DNA of 64,000 nucleotides from Streptomyces griseorubiginosus (GCF_017614965.1 NZ_WVUG01000010.1:1-64000); one strand, 5' to 3'. Positions 43,094-52,577 are shown, counted from the stretch's first letter. Translations and numbers: made by a program. Notes: generated from the sequence alone by a model not told the origin.

Positions 43094-43756
43094 GTGCCCG
43101 CACCGCCGGCATCCGGATCGCCCGAGGACCGCCCGCCGCTGGAGCCCATCGTCGTCCTGCGCCCGCGCCGCACCGACGCCCTGGCGGAGCTGTTCAGGGA
43201 GATGGAGCAGGGCGCCGCCGGTCTCGAGCCGGTCGCCGTAGCCGACCCCCACTCCTGGGACGAGGGCGAGACCCAGGAACTCCCGCCGGTGCGCGCCCCC
43301 GCCCCGGACGGCGGACACCGGTTCGGCTTCGGGTCGGGACTGCGCCGCGCCGCCGTCACGGTCGCCGTCGCCGCGGCCGCCCTCGTCGGCTTCGGCTGCG
43401 CCCTACTGCTGCCCGGCCGCAGCGGCGAGGCCGCCACCCCCGCACCGTCACCCAGCCCGTCGGCCTCGGCCTCGGCCGAGCCGTCGCCGACGGCGTCCGG
43501 CGCGGCCGACCCCGACGGCGCGGGCACCCTGCGCGAGGGCGACAGCGGCCCCGCCGTCATCGACCTGCAGCAACGCCTGCGCGACATCCCGAACGTCTAC
43601 GACAACGGCTCCACGGACGGCCGCTACGACGCCACCCTCGAGGCGGCGGTCGCCCGCTTCCAGCTCTGGTACGGCATCCGCGGCGACGAGACCGGCGTGT
43701 ACGGCGACGACACCCGGCAGGCCCTCGAATCCCGGACCGGTGCCGCCACCGGCTGA
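43094..43756 (+). CDS. Membrane-anchored peptidoglycan-binding protein
   Basis: The 220-residue protein starts at GTG 43094 after AAGGAGAG. Residues 1-75 are cytosolic and acidic/proline-rich. One transmembrane helix (about 83-106, RRAAVTVAVAAAALVGFGCALLL) is followed by a Ser/Pro/Ala linker and a PG_binding_1 domain (about 145-215: LREGDSGPAVIDLQQRL, DGRYDATLEAAVARFQLWYGI). It may connect the cell wall to a cytosolic partner. No catalytic domain is present. Confidence 0.8.
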   Translation: MPAPPASGSPEDRPPLEPIVVLRPRRTDALAELFREMEQGAAGLEPVAVADPHSWDEGETQELPPVRAPAPDGGHRFGFGSGLRRAAVTVAVAAAALVGFGCALLLPGRSGEAATPAPSPSPSASASAEPSPTASGAADPDGAGTLREGDSGPAVIDLQQRLRDIPNVYDNGSTDGRYDATLEAAVARFQLWYGIRGDETGVYGDDTRQALESRTGAATG

Positions 43757-43795
43757 CACCGTGGGGACCAGGACGAGGAGCATACGGGCGCGGGG

Positions 43796-46231
43796 CTACT
43801 CCGGGTCGACCGGAACCCTGATGTCCACGATGCAGACGTCGTCGCGCCGGTCGCCCTCCAGCATCCCGGCCAACAGGGGGGCCAGGGAGCCGGGTTCCTC
43901 GGTGTGGTGGGTCAGCACCGCCTCGGCGAGCCGTGTCAGGCCCTTGTCGATGCCCTCCCCGGGCCGCTCGACCAGGCCGTCGGTGTAGAGGACGACGCGG
44001 TCACCGGGCTCCAGCCGGCACTCCGCCTCCTCGAAGGCGGGCGTTGCGCTCGCGCCCAGCAGCATGCCGCGGGGACGGTCGAGGTAGCGCACGACTCCGT
44101 CGCGCAGCAGCAGCGGCGGCGGATGGCCGGCCTGGGCCCACACCAGGCGGCGCTCGGCGCTGCTGTAGCGGGCCAGCACCATGGTCGCGGTGCCGTGCGA
44201 GTCCCGGGAGTGCAGCAGCAGGGTGTTGAGCCGGGCCAGCGCGCCGGTCAGCGAGGAGCCGGTGATCACCATGCCCTTGGCGGTGAAGCGGAGCAGGGCC
44301 ATCGAGGCCACCGCGTCGATGCCGTGCCCGGCGACGTCGCCGACCACGAACAGGGCGTCGCCGTTGGGCAGTTCGATGGCGCTGAACCAGTCCCCGCCCA
44401 CGTGGATGCCCGACTGGGCGGGCAGATAGGCGACGTCGACCCGCAGCCCGGCCAGCGGCACCGGCCGGGTGGGCAGCGGCAGCAGCGCGTGCTGGAGCCG
44501 GCCCGCCAGGGTCCGTTCGGCGCGCAGCACGTCGTGCTGGGTGAGGATGGCCCGTTCGCTCTCGATGAGGGCGAGTTCCGCGCTGCGCTGGGCCGTGAGG
44601 TCCTGGATGACGCCGTGCACCTCGACGGTCGTGCCGTGGGCGTCCGGCACGGCCTCCGCGACGGCGCGCAGATGCCGTAGCCTGCCCGCCACCCGGGCGC
44701 GGAAGGGCACGTCGAAGGACCGCCCCGCGCGCAGGAGTTCGGCGATGGCCTGGGTCAGGGCGGACGCGTCCTCGGGCAGCGCGAGGTCGGGCAGCCGGAT
44801 CAGGCCGATCGGGCCGTCCGCCGGGTCCCGGCCGAACAGGGAGAAGACCTGGGAGGACCAGGTGACCTCCTGGGTGAGCAGGTTCCAGCTGGCCCAGCCC
44901 AGGTTGCCCAGCCGCTGCACGTCGGCCAGCCGCTGTTCCTGCCGGTCCGAGGAGCCGTGCCGGACCCAGGTGACGACGAGCCGTTCGTCCAGTCGTGCCG
45001 CCCGCACCGAGTAGGTGGACAGCTCCGCGACGCCGTCCACGACCTCCTGGTGCGCGAACTGCTCGCTCTCGTACGGCTCTCCCGTGGTGAGCGCACGCCG
45101 GAAGCCCTGCCACACCGGCTCGCCCAACAGGGTCGGGCAGCACTCCCGGAACCCGCGGCCGACCAGTTCGCGTCCCGCGTGCCCGACCACGTCCGGGGAG
45201 TGGGCCGTGGCGGCGTCGATGCGGTAGTCCCTGACGTTCCCGGAGGGGGTGCGCAGCGGGGTGAGCAGCATGGTGGCGCCGGGCAGCGCGTCGAACACCG
45301 CGCGCACGACGTCCACGGCGTCGTCGGGAGAGACGGGGGGCCGGGTGTCGAGGGCGCGCAGCCGGCCGGCGCACAGCCGGGCCACCGCCCGCAGATGCTC
45401 GCGCGTCTCGTCGGTGAACGGCCCGCCGCGGGCGCGCAGCACGCCGATGCACACGTCGCCCGGTGCCGCGGCGGTGGCCGTGCGCGTGGCCGTCGGCCCG
45501 TGGGCCGGTACGGGCAGCCAGGCGCGGGTGGGCCAGCGGCTCGGCGGATCCCCGATGAGCAGGTAGCGCTTGCGGTCCGCCTCCAGGTCCTCCAGCCAGC
45601 GCGGTTCGCCCGCGCGCAGCGAGTCGAGCGCGGCGACCCCGCTCAGCGGCGGCACGTGCTGCCACTGGGCGGCCAGTTCGTCGTCGACGCCGGCGTGCCC
45701 GATCAGGTCCAGTCCGCCCCCGGGCCGCAGTGCGTAGAGCATCACCGCGTCGGCGCCCACCTCGGGCCCGAGGTGCTCCAGCAGACAGCCGGCGAGCTCC
45801 TGCGGGGTGGCCACATGGACGAGTTCCCTGCCGAGGGTGGCCAGGGCGGCGGAGCTCTCCAAGACCGCGGCAGGCTCCCTGAGCGGCAGGGAGACGGAGG
45901 CGGTGAAGGCGGCGGTGTCGGGCTCCGGGGCCGGGGCGGACGGCGGCGCCAGGGAGCCGAGCGTGATCCAGCACTCCTCCAGGAGCGTGTGACGGCCCGC
46001 CTCGGCCCGCTTCTGCAACTGCTCCTCGGCGGCGTTCGGAGAGCAGCCGGTCAGCCCCATGACGGCACCCTTGGCCCGCTCCAGGACGGCCGATGTCGCC
46101 GCCAGGTCGCGCAGCCGGTCCAGTTCCGCTCGCTGCCTGGCGACGATCCTGGCCAGCGCAACGGTGTCAGCCGCGGTCGGGGACTCCGCCGGCGTGGCGG
46201 GCTCGCTCGTCACGCGTCGAGCATCGCACAT
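43796..46231 (-). CDS. ANTAR-GAF-PAS-SpoIIE (PP2C) phosphatase
   Basis: The 811-residue soluble multidomain protein has an N-terminal ANTAR-like helical unit (about 35-95, LERAKGAVMGLTGCSP), a GAF domain (about 125-300), two PAS-like regions (about 310-430 and 440-560) and a SpoIIE/PP2C phosphatase (about 585-805). Metal-binding residues are in IHVGGDWFSAIELP, VVGDVAGHGIDA and RRDDVCIVDI. Such proteins set anti-anti-sigma phosphorylation in response to sensory input. ATG 46231 has no clear ribosome site, and GTG seven codons later is an alternative. The HATPase (RsbW-like) kinase domain is absent. Confidence 0.88.
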   Translation of the reverse strand: MCDARRVTSEPATPAESPTAADTVALARIVARQRAELDRLRDLAATSAVLERAKGAVMGLTGCSPNAAEEQLQKRAEAGRHTLLEECWITLGSLAPPSAPAPEPDTAAFTASVSLPLREPAAVLESSAALATLGRELVHVATPQELAGCLLEHLGPEVGADAVMLYALRPGGGLDLIGHAGVDDELAAQWQHVPPLSGVAALDSLRAGEPRWLEDLEADRKRYLLIGDPPSRWPTRAWLPVPAHGPTATRTATAAAPGDVCIGVLRARGGPFTDETREHLRAVARLCAGRLRALDTRPPVSPDDAVDVVRAVFDALPGATMLLTPLRTPSGNVRDYRIDAATAHSPDVVGHAGRELVGRGFRECCPTLLGEPVWQGFRRALTTGEPYESEQFAHQEVVDGVAELSTYSVRAARLDERLVVTWVRHGSSDRQEQRLADVQRLGNLGWASWNLLTQEVTWSSQVFSLFGRDPADGPIGLIRLPDLALPEDASALTQAIAELLRAGRSFDVPFRARVAGRLRHLRAVAEAVPDAHGTTVEVHGVIQDLTAQRSAELALIESERAILTQHDVLRAERTLAGRLQHALLPLPTRPVPLAGLRVDVAYLPAQSGIHVGGDWFSAIELPNGDALFVVGDVAGHGIDAVASMALLRFTAKGMVITGSSLTGALARLNTLLLHSRDSHGTATMVLARYSSAERRLVWAQAGHPPPLLLRDGVVRYLDRPRGMLLGASATPAFEEAECRLEPGDRVVLYTDGLVERPGEGIDKGLTRLAEAVLTHHTEEPGSLAPLLAGMLEGDRRDDVCIVDIRVPVDPE

Positions 46232-46327
46232 CGGGCGCGCTTCGATCGCACGCTTGCCTGCCCGGGCTTCACTCGAAAGAGGACCATGCGTGTGTCGTGG
46301 TGGACATCCCGGACGGTTGTGCTCCGC

Positions 46328-46894
46328 TCACTCGTCGGGCTGCCGGTACAGCCACTGGCGCACCAAGCGGCTCAGCAGCGGCATGACGAGGTACGTCAGC
46401 ACCGGCAGCAGCACGACAGGGAAGACGGCCGCCCGCAGCGGCAGCGGCCAGGCCGCGGTGCGGGGCGTCACCAGGCCCTGGACGAGCAGGGTGAACGGGT
46501 AGGCGCCGAGGAAGGTGGTGAGGACCATCTTCCAGCGCGGCGGGGACCGCACCGTGGTGCCCGGCAGGCTGAACCAGGTCTCCAGGCCGGTGGTCGACTG
46601 CCGCTCGCTGCCGACCTCGGTGGCGACGCCCTCGATCCGCTGGTGCCACTCCGCCCGCTCGGCGGACTCCAGCCAGCGGGTCAGCCGGTGCGGATCCGAC
46701 CAGCGCAGCACCGCGTGGTAGCGGTGGCCGTCCTCGGGCCGCAGCCAGGAGACGCCCTCGTTGCCCGGGAACCGTCTGGCGCAGCGCGTGACGCCCTCGG
46801 TCCACTCCTCGAACTCCCGCTCGTGGCCGGGGCGCACCTGCCAGGTCAGGACGGTGGTGACCGGTTCCCCTCGGCGCAGCTCGGTGGTGCTCAT
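46328..46894 (-). CDS. ABM-domain protein with C-terminal membrane helices
   Basis: The 188-residue protein has an N-terminal antibiotic-biosynthesis-monooxygenase-like ferredoxin fold (about 10-100: VTTVLTWQVRPGHEREFEEWTEGV, GNEGVSWLRPEDGHRYHAVLRW). Two transmembrane helices follow (about 125-145 and 152-176). Related membrane ABM proteins are common in actinobacteria, and their function is unsettled. ATG 46894 is used; a GTG six codons earlier is an alternative. Confidence 0.75.
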   Translation of the reverse strand: MSTTELRRGEPVTTVLTWQVRPGHEREFEEWTEGVTRCARRFPGNEGVSWLRPEDGHRYHAVLRWSDPHRLTRWLESAERAEWHQRIEGVATEVGSERQSTTGLETWFSLPGTTVRSPPRWKMVLTTFLGAYPFTLLVQGLVTPRTAAWPLPLRAAVFPVVLLPVLTYLVMPLLSRLVRQWLYRQPDE

Positions 46895-46950
46895 GGTCAC
46901 CACGTGTGCCACGCGCGGCGTGATTCATGCGCCGGGGGCGGGGCCGGTGT

Positions 46951-47319
46951 TCAGCGTCCGGCCTCGACCAGGGCCTGGGTGACCGCGCGGACGCTGCGCG
47001 CGATGTGCTGGAGCTGCAGGACCTCGGCCGCGTACAGCTTGATCGTGTGCTCGATGACCGACTCGGGCAGGCCCAGGCGGGGCAGGTCGGCCCGGGCGGT
47101 CTGCAGCGCGGTGCGGGCGACCCGGATCTCGTGCTGGACCTGGATCTGCGCGTGGCGGGCGAGCAGCACGGGGTGGCGGAGCATGGCCGGGTAGCCGGCG
47201 TAGCGCGCCGGAACCAGCTCCCGCAGCCACTTGGCCGCCGAGCGCTCCCAGTCGTAGGAGCCGGGCTGCTTGACCTGGCACGGCCAGTCCGGGCTGAGGC
47301 GCGTGGTCGTCAGTTGCAT
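46951..47319 (-). CDS. Conserved hypothetical helical protein, 122 aa
   Basis: The N-terminal third is polar (TTRLSPDWPCQVKQPGSYDW) and the rest is helical and rich in Ala, Arg, Gln and Leu (ARHAQIQVQHEIRVARTAL). One cysteine is present. No known motif, signal peptide or membrane segment is seen. ATG 47319 has a modest GGAAG upstream. It is preceded by an unusually AT-rich leader region (47499-47585). Function unknown. Confidence 0.6.
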   Translation of the reverse strand: MQLTTTRLSPDWPCQVKQPGSYDWERSAAKWLRELVPARYAGYPAMLRHPVLLARHAQIQVQHEIRVARTALQTARADLPRLGLPESVIEHTIKLYAAEVLQLQHIARSVRAVTQALVEAGR

Positions 47320-47498
47320 CGGTGATCGCTTCCGGGTGTGCGGCGTCGTGAGGGGTGGTCCGACGGGTGCGTGCGGGCGGCCCCGGCCTAGGGGATGACC
47401 GGGGCCACCACGGGCGCTCGCACGGACGAGGCCCGCCCGGAAGCCCGCGCGCCGACGCGGGTAGGAGACGGCGGCTACGGATGTCCGGGTGACGCGTG

Positions 47499-47585
47499 AG
47501 AAGTATTTATATATGCCGTCCGCTTTGCAAGACGTATGAAAACATTCATGCGCGATATGTTATGAAAGGTCCCTTTGTAATTCGA
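47499..47585. other. AT-rich island in a 319-base intergenic stretch
   Basis: The gap 47320-47638 carries no gene. Its middle (47499-47585) is far richer in A/T than anything nearby, with AAGTATTTATATATG and TATGTTATGAAAGG. It includes the inverted repeat ATGAAAACATTCAT (47536-47549) and AAAGGTCCCTTT (47565-47576). It may be a promoter or a protein-binding site for the gene at 47319, or the scar of foreign DNA. The rest of the gap is ordinary GC-rich sequence. Confidence 0.5.
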
Positions 47586-47617
47586 GACAGCGCGTGGGGA
47601 AGGTGTTACCGAAGGTT

Positions 47618-47639
47618 ACGGCGGACCGGGCTCCGCCGT
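47618..47639 (-). terminator. Terminator of the RpiR gene
   Basis: ACGGCGGA (47618-47625) pairs exactly with TCCGCCGT (47632-47639) across a 6-base loop. The hairpin abuts the stop codon of the minus-strand regulator gene (47639-47641). Confidence 0.65.
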
Positions 47640-48562
47640 CACTCCCGCAGGAAGAACTGGTGCTGGTCGGAGATCTGTTCGTACTCCTCCAGCCGGGCCT
47701 GGGTGCGCTCCGGGTCGGCGTCGGTCATGGCCTGCAGCAGCGCGGCGGCGATCAGACCGGGCGCGGCATAGGAGTCGAAGACCAGCCGGGAGCCGGTGCC
47801 GGTGGCGAAGACGACGTCCGCCTCGTCGGCGACCGGCCCCAGTGCCAGATCGGTCACCAGGGCGACCTTCAGCCCGGCGCTGCGCGCCACCTGCACCGCC
47901 GTGAGCGTCTCCTGGGCGTGCCGGGGCATCGAGAACGCCAGCACCCAGGTGCCGCCCGCCTCCCGGGACTGCAGCAGGGCGTCGTAGGCGACACTGCCGC
48001 CCCGTGTCACCAGCCGCACGTCCGGGTGGATCCGGCGTGCGGCATAGGCGAAGTACTCGGCCAGCGAGACCGAGATGCGCAGCCCGAGAACGGTCAGCGG
48101 AGTGGAGGCCGACAGCTTGCGGCCGACGTCGATCAGCTGGTCCGGGTCGGCGAAGTCGCGCCGCAGGTTCTCCAGGTTCTCGATCTCGGCGTCCACCGCC
48201 GACTGCAGTTCGTTGCTGCCGTTCTCCTCGGGCGCTCCGGGCCCGCCCGCCAGGTGGCCCAGGGCGATCGACTGGAGCTTCTCGCGCAGCGCGGGATAAC
48301 CGCTGAAGCCGACCGCCGCCGCGAACCGGGTCACCGACGGCTGGCTCACGCCGACACGCTCGGCGAGATCGGTGATCGACAGGAACGCCGCCTCGGTGAT
48401 GTGCTCGATCAGGTACTGGGCGATGCGCCGCTGGCCCGGGGAGAGCCGGGGCCGGTCGAAGAGGGTTCTGAGCTGGGACGCCGGTGCGGCCTCGGCCTCC
48501 GGAGCGGTCCTGCCCGAGGTGATCGCGGATGCCTGTGCGCGTGCCTGCTGCGGCGATGGCAC
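47639..48562 (-). CDS. MurR/RpiR-family transcriptional regulator
   Basis: The 307-residue regulator has an N-terminal HTH_6 domain (about 30-105: LSPGQRRIAQYLIEHI, LSITDLAERVGVSQPSVTRFAAAVGFSGYPALREKL) and a C-terminal SIS sugar-phosphate-binding domain (about 125-285: LTVLGLRISVSLAEYFAYAAR, AFSMPRHAQETLTAVQVARSAG). GTG 48562 is chosen because AAGGAGG lies seven bases before it; a GTG 24 bases earlier would put this Shine-Dalgarno inside the gene. It probably senses a phosphosugar. No metabolic target is adjacent. Confidence 0.9.
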   Translation of the reverse strand: MPSPQQARAQASAITSGRTAPEAEAAPASQLRTLFDRPRLSPGQRRIAQYLIEHITEAAFLSITDLAERVGVSQPSVTRFAAAVGFSGYPALREKLQSIALGHLAGGPGAPEENGSNELQSAVDAEIENLENLRRDFADPDQLIDVGRKLSASTPLTVLGLRISVSLAEYFAYAARRIHPDVRLVTRGGSVAYDALLQSREAGGTWVLAFSMPRHAQETLTAVQVARSAGLKVALVTDLALGPVADEADVVFATGTGSRLVFDSYAAPGLIAAALLQAMTDADPERTQARLEEYEQISDQHQFFLRE

Positions 48563-48685
48563 CGGTGCGCCTCCTTTGTCTCCCACAGTGCTTCAACATA
48601 GCTCACACACCGCCGTGACCAGGGCTTGTACGGGCGCATCCGGCACCGCCGGACGGATCCACCGATCGCCCGCCGGGACGCCGTG

Positions 48686-50383
48686 TCACCGGCGGTAGAT
48701 CGTGATCGAATGACCGACCTCGTCGACCGGGCGGCTGCTGTCGATCAGGGTCCTGAGCTGCCCGCGCGCCTTGTCGAGCGCCGTGTCCGAGACGACCAGC
48801 AGCCCGTGCACCTGACGCGCCGGCACCTTGCGCGGATCGGACGCGTCGATGCCGTAGTAGGCGGGCACACCGCTGCCCTTGTACACCAGCCAGACCCGCT
48901 CGCCCCGGTACCGCTCACGCAGCCGGTCGGCGAGCCGGCCGAGGTCCTGCCCCCAGTCCACGTTGGAGTCGTGCAGCCGCTGATAGGTCCTGGACGGCCC
49001 GCCGAACGCCTCGTTGGAGTACGGCAGGTAGTAGGGGAAGGTCCGCAGCGAACTCACCGCGACGAACACCACCAGCGCCCCCGTCGCGAGCGACGCCCAC
49101 CGCCACCGCACCAGGAGCACAGACCCGGCCGCCACCGCCAGGAACATCGGCATGAAGAGGGCGTAGCGGGTCCCGAAGTCCCGCGAGCCGGTCATCGCCG
49201 AGGCCATCAGCACGGCGGCCGGGACCAGCACATAGGGCGCGGCGGGCCGCAGCCGCCGTACGGTCACCATCGCGACGGCACCGGCGGCCCACAGCGCGAG
49301 CATGCCGAGCGGTGTCTTCACCAGCAGTGCGACGGGCAGGTAGTACCAGCGGGACCCGGTGTACAGATGCCCGAACAGGAAGCCCTGCCACGGGTACTTC
49401 TCCAGCCCGAACTGGATGCGCATCCCGTCCCGGTAGGACTCGGGGACCGGCATGAGCCGCACCAGCAGCCCCTTGAGCCCGTGCACGGCGGGCACCTGCT
49501 GCCCGGCCGGCGACCACCGCAGCCGCGGATCGACCACGAGATACGACGCCCATACGACGGCCACGGCGGCCACCGCGACGACACAGGCGGCCCCGAGCGA
49601 GCGCGCCAGGGCCCGGCGCCGGTCCGCGGACCCCGGCCGCCACACCGCCCACGCGGCCAGCGCCACCAGCACGGGAACCGCCGGCAGCACGCTCATCTTG
49701 GTCGCCAGGCCCGCCCCCAGGGCCAGCCCGGCCAGGGGGACGTAGAGCCGGGGCCGCCTGCGGGATCGCCACAACAGCCAGGCCGAGGTCAGCACGAAGC
49801 CCGCGGCCGGCACGTCCAGTGTGGCCAGCGATCCGTGGGCGATCAGGTCGGGGGAGAAGGCGTACAGCGCCAGGGCCGCCAACCCGGCCGCGGGGCCCGC
49901 CAGTTCACGGGCGAAGGCGAACACCACGAGCCCGAACAGCAGCGTCAGCACGATCACCGGAAGACGGGCCCAGAACATCAGCCGCCAGGGGTCGTTGCCG
50001 GAGGCGTAGAGCAGATGCTGGGCGAACCGGCTCTGGTCGCCCTTGTAGGACGTGTCCAGGTGCGGGTCGGCGATCGCCACCCCGGCGGCGATGACGAGCT
50101 TGCCGAGCGGGGGGTGCTCGGGGTTGAGGCGGACGCGGTGCTCGTGGAGATAGTCGGCGGCCGTGGCGACGTAGATCGGCTCGTCGATCGTCGGCGTCTG
50201 CTGCACGGCCGTGGTGACCATGGCGGCGGCCATCTGGGCGAGCAGCACCACCACCAGGAGCGGCAGCAGCAGGCGCCGCCAGGGCCGGCCGGGCGGCGGG
50301 GCGACCGTCACCGGGGGTTGCGGCCGCTCCTCGCCGTCCGGCGCCCGGGGATCGAGGACCGAGTGCTGTTCGTGCGCCATCAT
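48686..50383 (-). CDS. GT39/GT83-type membrane glycosyltransferase
   Basis: The 565-residue polytopic protein has about 11 membrane helices. The first extracytoplasmic loop carries TPTIDEPIYVATAADYL, with the acidic residue typical of GT-C enzymes. RLNPEHPPLGKL and DPWRLMFWARLP follow, and a C-terminal extracytoplasmic domain of about 120 residues has SNEAFGGPSRTYQRLHDSNVDWGQDL. The fold resembles protein O-mannosyltransferases and arabinosyl/ArnT-like enzymes that use polyprenyl-linked sugars. The acceptor is unknown. Confidence 0.82.
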   Translation of the reverse strand: MMAHEQHSVLDPRAPDGEERPQPPVTVAPPPGRPWRRLLLPLLVVVLLAQMAAAMVTTAVQQTPTIDEPIYVATAADYLHEHRVRLNPEHPPLGKLVIAAGVAIADPHLDTSYKGDQSRFAQHLLYASGNDPWRLMFWARLPVIVLTLLFGLVVFAFARELAGPAAGLAALALYAFSPDLIAHGSLATLDVPAAGFVLTSAWLLWRSRRRPRLYVPLAGLALGAGLATKMSVLPAVPVLVALAAWAVWRPGSADRRRALARSLGAACVVAVAAVAVVWASYLVVDPRLRWSPAGQQVPAVHGLKGLLVRLMPVPESYRDGMRIQFGLEKYPWQGFLFGHLYTGSRWYYLPVALLVKTPLGMLALWAAGAVAMVTVRRLRPAAPYVLVPAAVLMASAMTGSRDFGTRYALFMPMFLAVAAGSVLLVRWRWASLATGALVVFVAVSSLRTFPYYLPYSNEAFGGPSRTYQRLHDSNVDWGQDLGRLADRLRERYRGERVWLVYKGSGVPAYYGIDASDPRKVPARQVHGLLVVSDTALDKARGQLRTLIDSSRPVDEVGHSITIYRR

Positions 50384-50475
50384 CCGCCCCGCGGTGACAG
50401 GGACCGCGGGCGGGCGGGAGCGATCCGGGCCCTTCTCATGGGCCCTACTCTCGCATCAGCTCCCGCCCTCGGGCG

Positions 50476-52386
50476 TCACCGCTTCAGGAGTCGTACCGAC
50501 AGACCTTCCGTCGTGTAGACGGGTACGGCCCGCAGCCGGTCGGAGTTCAGCTCCACGCGGTCGAACTGGCCGCGCAGCGCCGGAGCCGCCAGGACGCGCA
50601 CCGTGCGGCCCGCGGCCGGCGGCCGGTCGGCGTCGAGCTGCAGCGACAGCACACTGCCCGAGCCGAGCAGCGCCCGGCGCGTCACCTCCAGGGCGGGCTC
50701 GTGGCCCGAGCGCAGCGTGAGCGCCAGTGTGGCGGACTCCTGGGAGTAGACGCCGTGCACCTGCACCGGGCGCTGCACCCGCAGCGTGCCGCCGGACACC
50801 CGCACGTCCCCGTGGCCCAGCGCGTGGGACGAGGCGGCGACCAGCGTGCCGTCCTTCACCACGGTGCCGCCCGTGTACGTGTTGTGGCCGGTCAGGGTGA
50901 GCGTGCCGGTGCCCTGCTTGGTCAGCCCGCCGTCGCCGTCGATGTCGTTGCGCCAGCTGTCGGCCGCGCCGAAGCCGCCCGCGGCAGCGTCCAGCGTCAC
51001 CGTCACGTCGGAGTCGAAGGCGCCGTAACCGTCGGCGGCGGCGAACAGGTTCAGCCGCCCCCACTGCTCGAAGCCGTCTAGCAGCACGTACCCGGAGGGC
51101 AGCGCGGTGGTCCGCAGCACCTCCCGGCGCTGGTCGGCGTCCAGGTAGGGCAGCCGCGTCTCCAGCAGCACCTCCGCGCCCTTGGGCACGGTCAGCGGCA
51201 CGTTCCGGCCCCGACGGGGGAGCACGTACGTCAGGCGGGGCGCGACCGCGCAGGCGTTGGCGTCCCGGTCGGCGTAGGGGTCGGAGGCGTCGGAGTGCGC
51301 GTAGGCGAAGAGGGTGTCGGCGTTCGTGCCGGTCTTCTGGGTGAAGTAGGCCAGGGCCTGGGCGCGGGCGGCCGCCTTCAGGCTCGCGTTCGCCGGGTCG
51401 GCCAGGGTGGCGGCGGCCAGCGCGGTGGCCATGATGCGGCCGCCGATCACGTCGACCGTGGAGTGCATGCCCGCCACGATCCGGGTGTGACTGAGTTCGA
51501 GGGCCCGCGTCACCAGCTCCTGGAAGCGCTCCGGCACGGCGTACGCGTAGGCGAGGCCTGCCAGGTGGAAGGCGTTGGTGTGGCCGCTGGGGAAGCCGCC
51601 GTCGTCGGTGGGGGAGGTGTTGCGCTGGCGCAGCAGCTGGGGCGCGACGACCACCTGCGAGTCGTAGACCGGGTAGCCGAACGCGTCCGTCCTGCCGGTG
51701 TCGACGACCTGGCTGTCCTCGTTCATGCGCCAGGGCCGCGGGTACTGATAGGCGTACTTGGACGGGTTGCCCGACGCCCAGGTGCCGCGGACGGTGTCGA
51801 CCAGCTCGGCCACCTTGCCGAGATCGGAGTCGTGCGAACCGGCGCCCTGCGCCGAGCCCGCCGGGGCGCCGGCCGGGACGGCGTCGCTGACGGTGGTGGG
51901 CGGAGTGCCGTCGGGGGCGCTGGTGATGGAGGTGACCGCCTTGGCGCCGGCCCTGTACAGGTCGGCCAGCGGACCCAGGCCCGCGATCATCGCGTAGCTC
52001 TGGTGCTGGCGGTCGTAGATGAACGCCTCCTTGGCCTGCTCCTGCGTGCGCGCACGCGTGATGCGGACGCTGTAGCGGACGTTGGCGCGCAGCAGCTCGG
52101 GCTGCAGCGGCGTGCCGGTGTTCCAGGCGCCGCCCGTCTTCCACACCTGCGCGAAGCCGCCGAGGATCCGGACGACCGCGTTCGTCTCCGGCGTGAGGTT
52201 CGTCGGGAGGTTGGTCTTGTAGTCGTCGACGAACGCGGCGGGGCCGGTCGCGGCCTTGGCGTCCGCGGCGGCCAGCCAGGAGGCGAAGGTGGGCGCGGCC
52301 AGCACACCCGCCGAGGCGCCCAGGGAGGTCTTCAGGAAGCCCCGTCTGCCGACGGAGGGGGAGCGGTGCCCGGCAGATGACGGCAT
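50476..52386 (-). CDS. Tat-exported PAP2 phosphatase with PATR-like repeat
   Basis: The 636-residue precursor carries a twin-arginine signal (GRRGFLK, residues 13-19, then LGASAGVLAAP). The PAP2 domain (about 195-330) has all three motifs: K210-x6-RP, PSGH 266-269 and R302-x5-H308-x3-D312. After a beta-rich middle, residues about 488-540 form a PATR-like unit (GTGTLTLTGHNTYTGGTVV then DVRVSGGTLRV). The rest is beta-rich. ATG 52386 is used. It should remove phosphate from a lipid or sugar outside the membrane. Confidence 0.85.
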   Translation of the reverse strand: MPSSAGHRSPSVGRRGFLKTSLGASAGVLAAPTFASWLAAADAKAATGPAAFVDDYKTNLPTNLTPETNAVVRILGGFAQVWKTGGAWNTGTPLQPELLRANVRYSVRITRARTQEQAKEAFIYDRQHQSYAMIAGLGPLADLYRAGAKAVTSITSAPDGTPPTTVSDAVPAGAPAGSAQGAGSHDSDLGKVAELVDTVRGTWASGNPSKYAYQYPRPWRMNEDSQVVDTGRTDAFGYPVYDSQVVVAPQLLRQRNTSPTDDGGFPSGHTNAFHLAGLAYAYAVPERFQELVTRALELSHTRIVAGMHSTVDVIGGRIMATALAAATLADPANASLKAAARAQALAYFTQKTGTNADTLFAYAHSDASDPYADRDANACAVAPRLTYVLPRRGRNVPLTVPKGAEVLLETRLPYLDADQRREVLRTTALPSGYVLLDGFEQWGRLNLFAAADGYGAFDSDVTVTLDAAAGGFGAADSWRNDIDGDGGLTKQGTGTLTLTGHNTYTGGTVVKDGTLVAASSHALGHGDVRVSGGTLRVQRPVQVHGVYSQESATLALTLRSGHEPALEVTRRALLGSGSVLSLQLDADRPPAAGRTVRVLAAPALRGQFDRVELNSDRLRAVPVYTTEGLSVRLLKR

Positions 52387-52577
52387 GCGTGTGCCTCTCT
52401 TCAGTTCTGCGGCCCTGCGGCCGAAGGGGGTGACATGGCGTGCGCTCGTGGGGGACTCGTGGACGGTGCGTGAGCCGCCCGGGTCGACCGATGCGTCTGT
52501 GCGAAGATCTACGGCCGGTTCGTGTCCCGGCGGCGGGGGTTGGGCGGCCGGGACCTGTCGTGCGGGTGAACGCGGTG

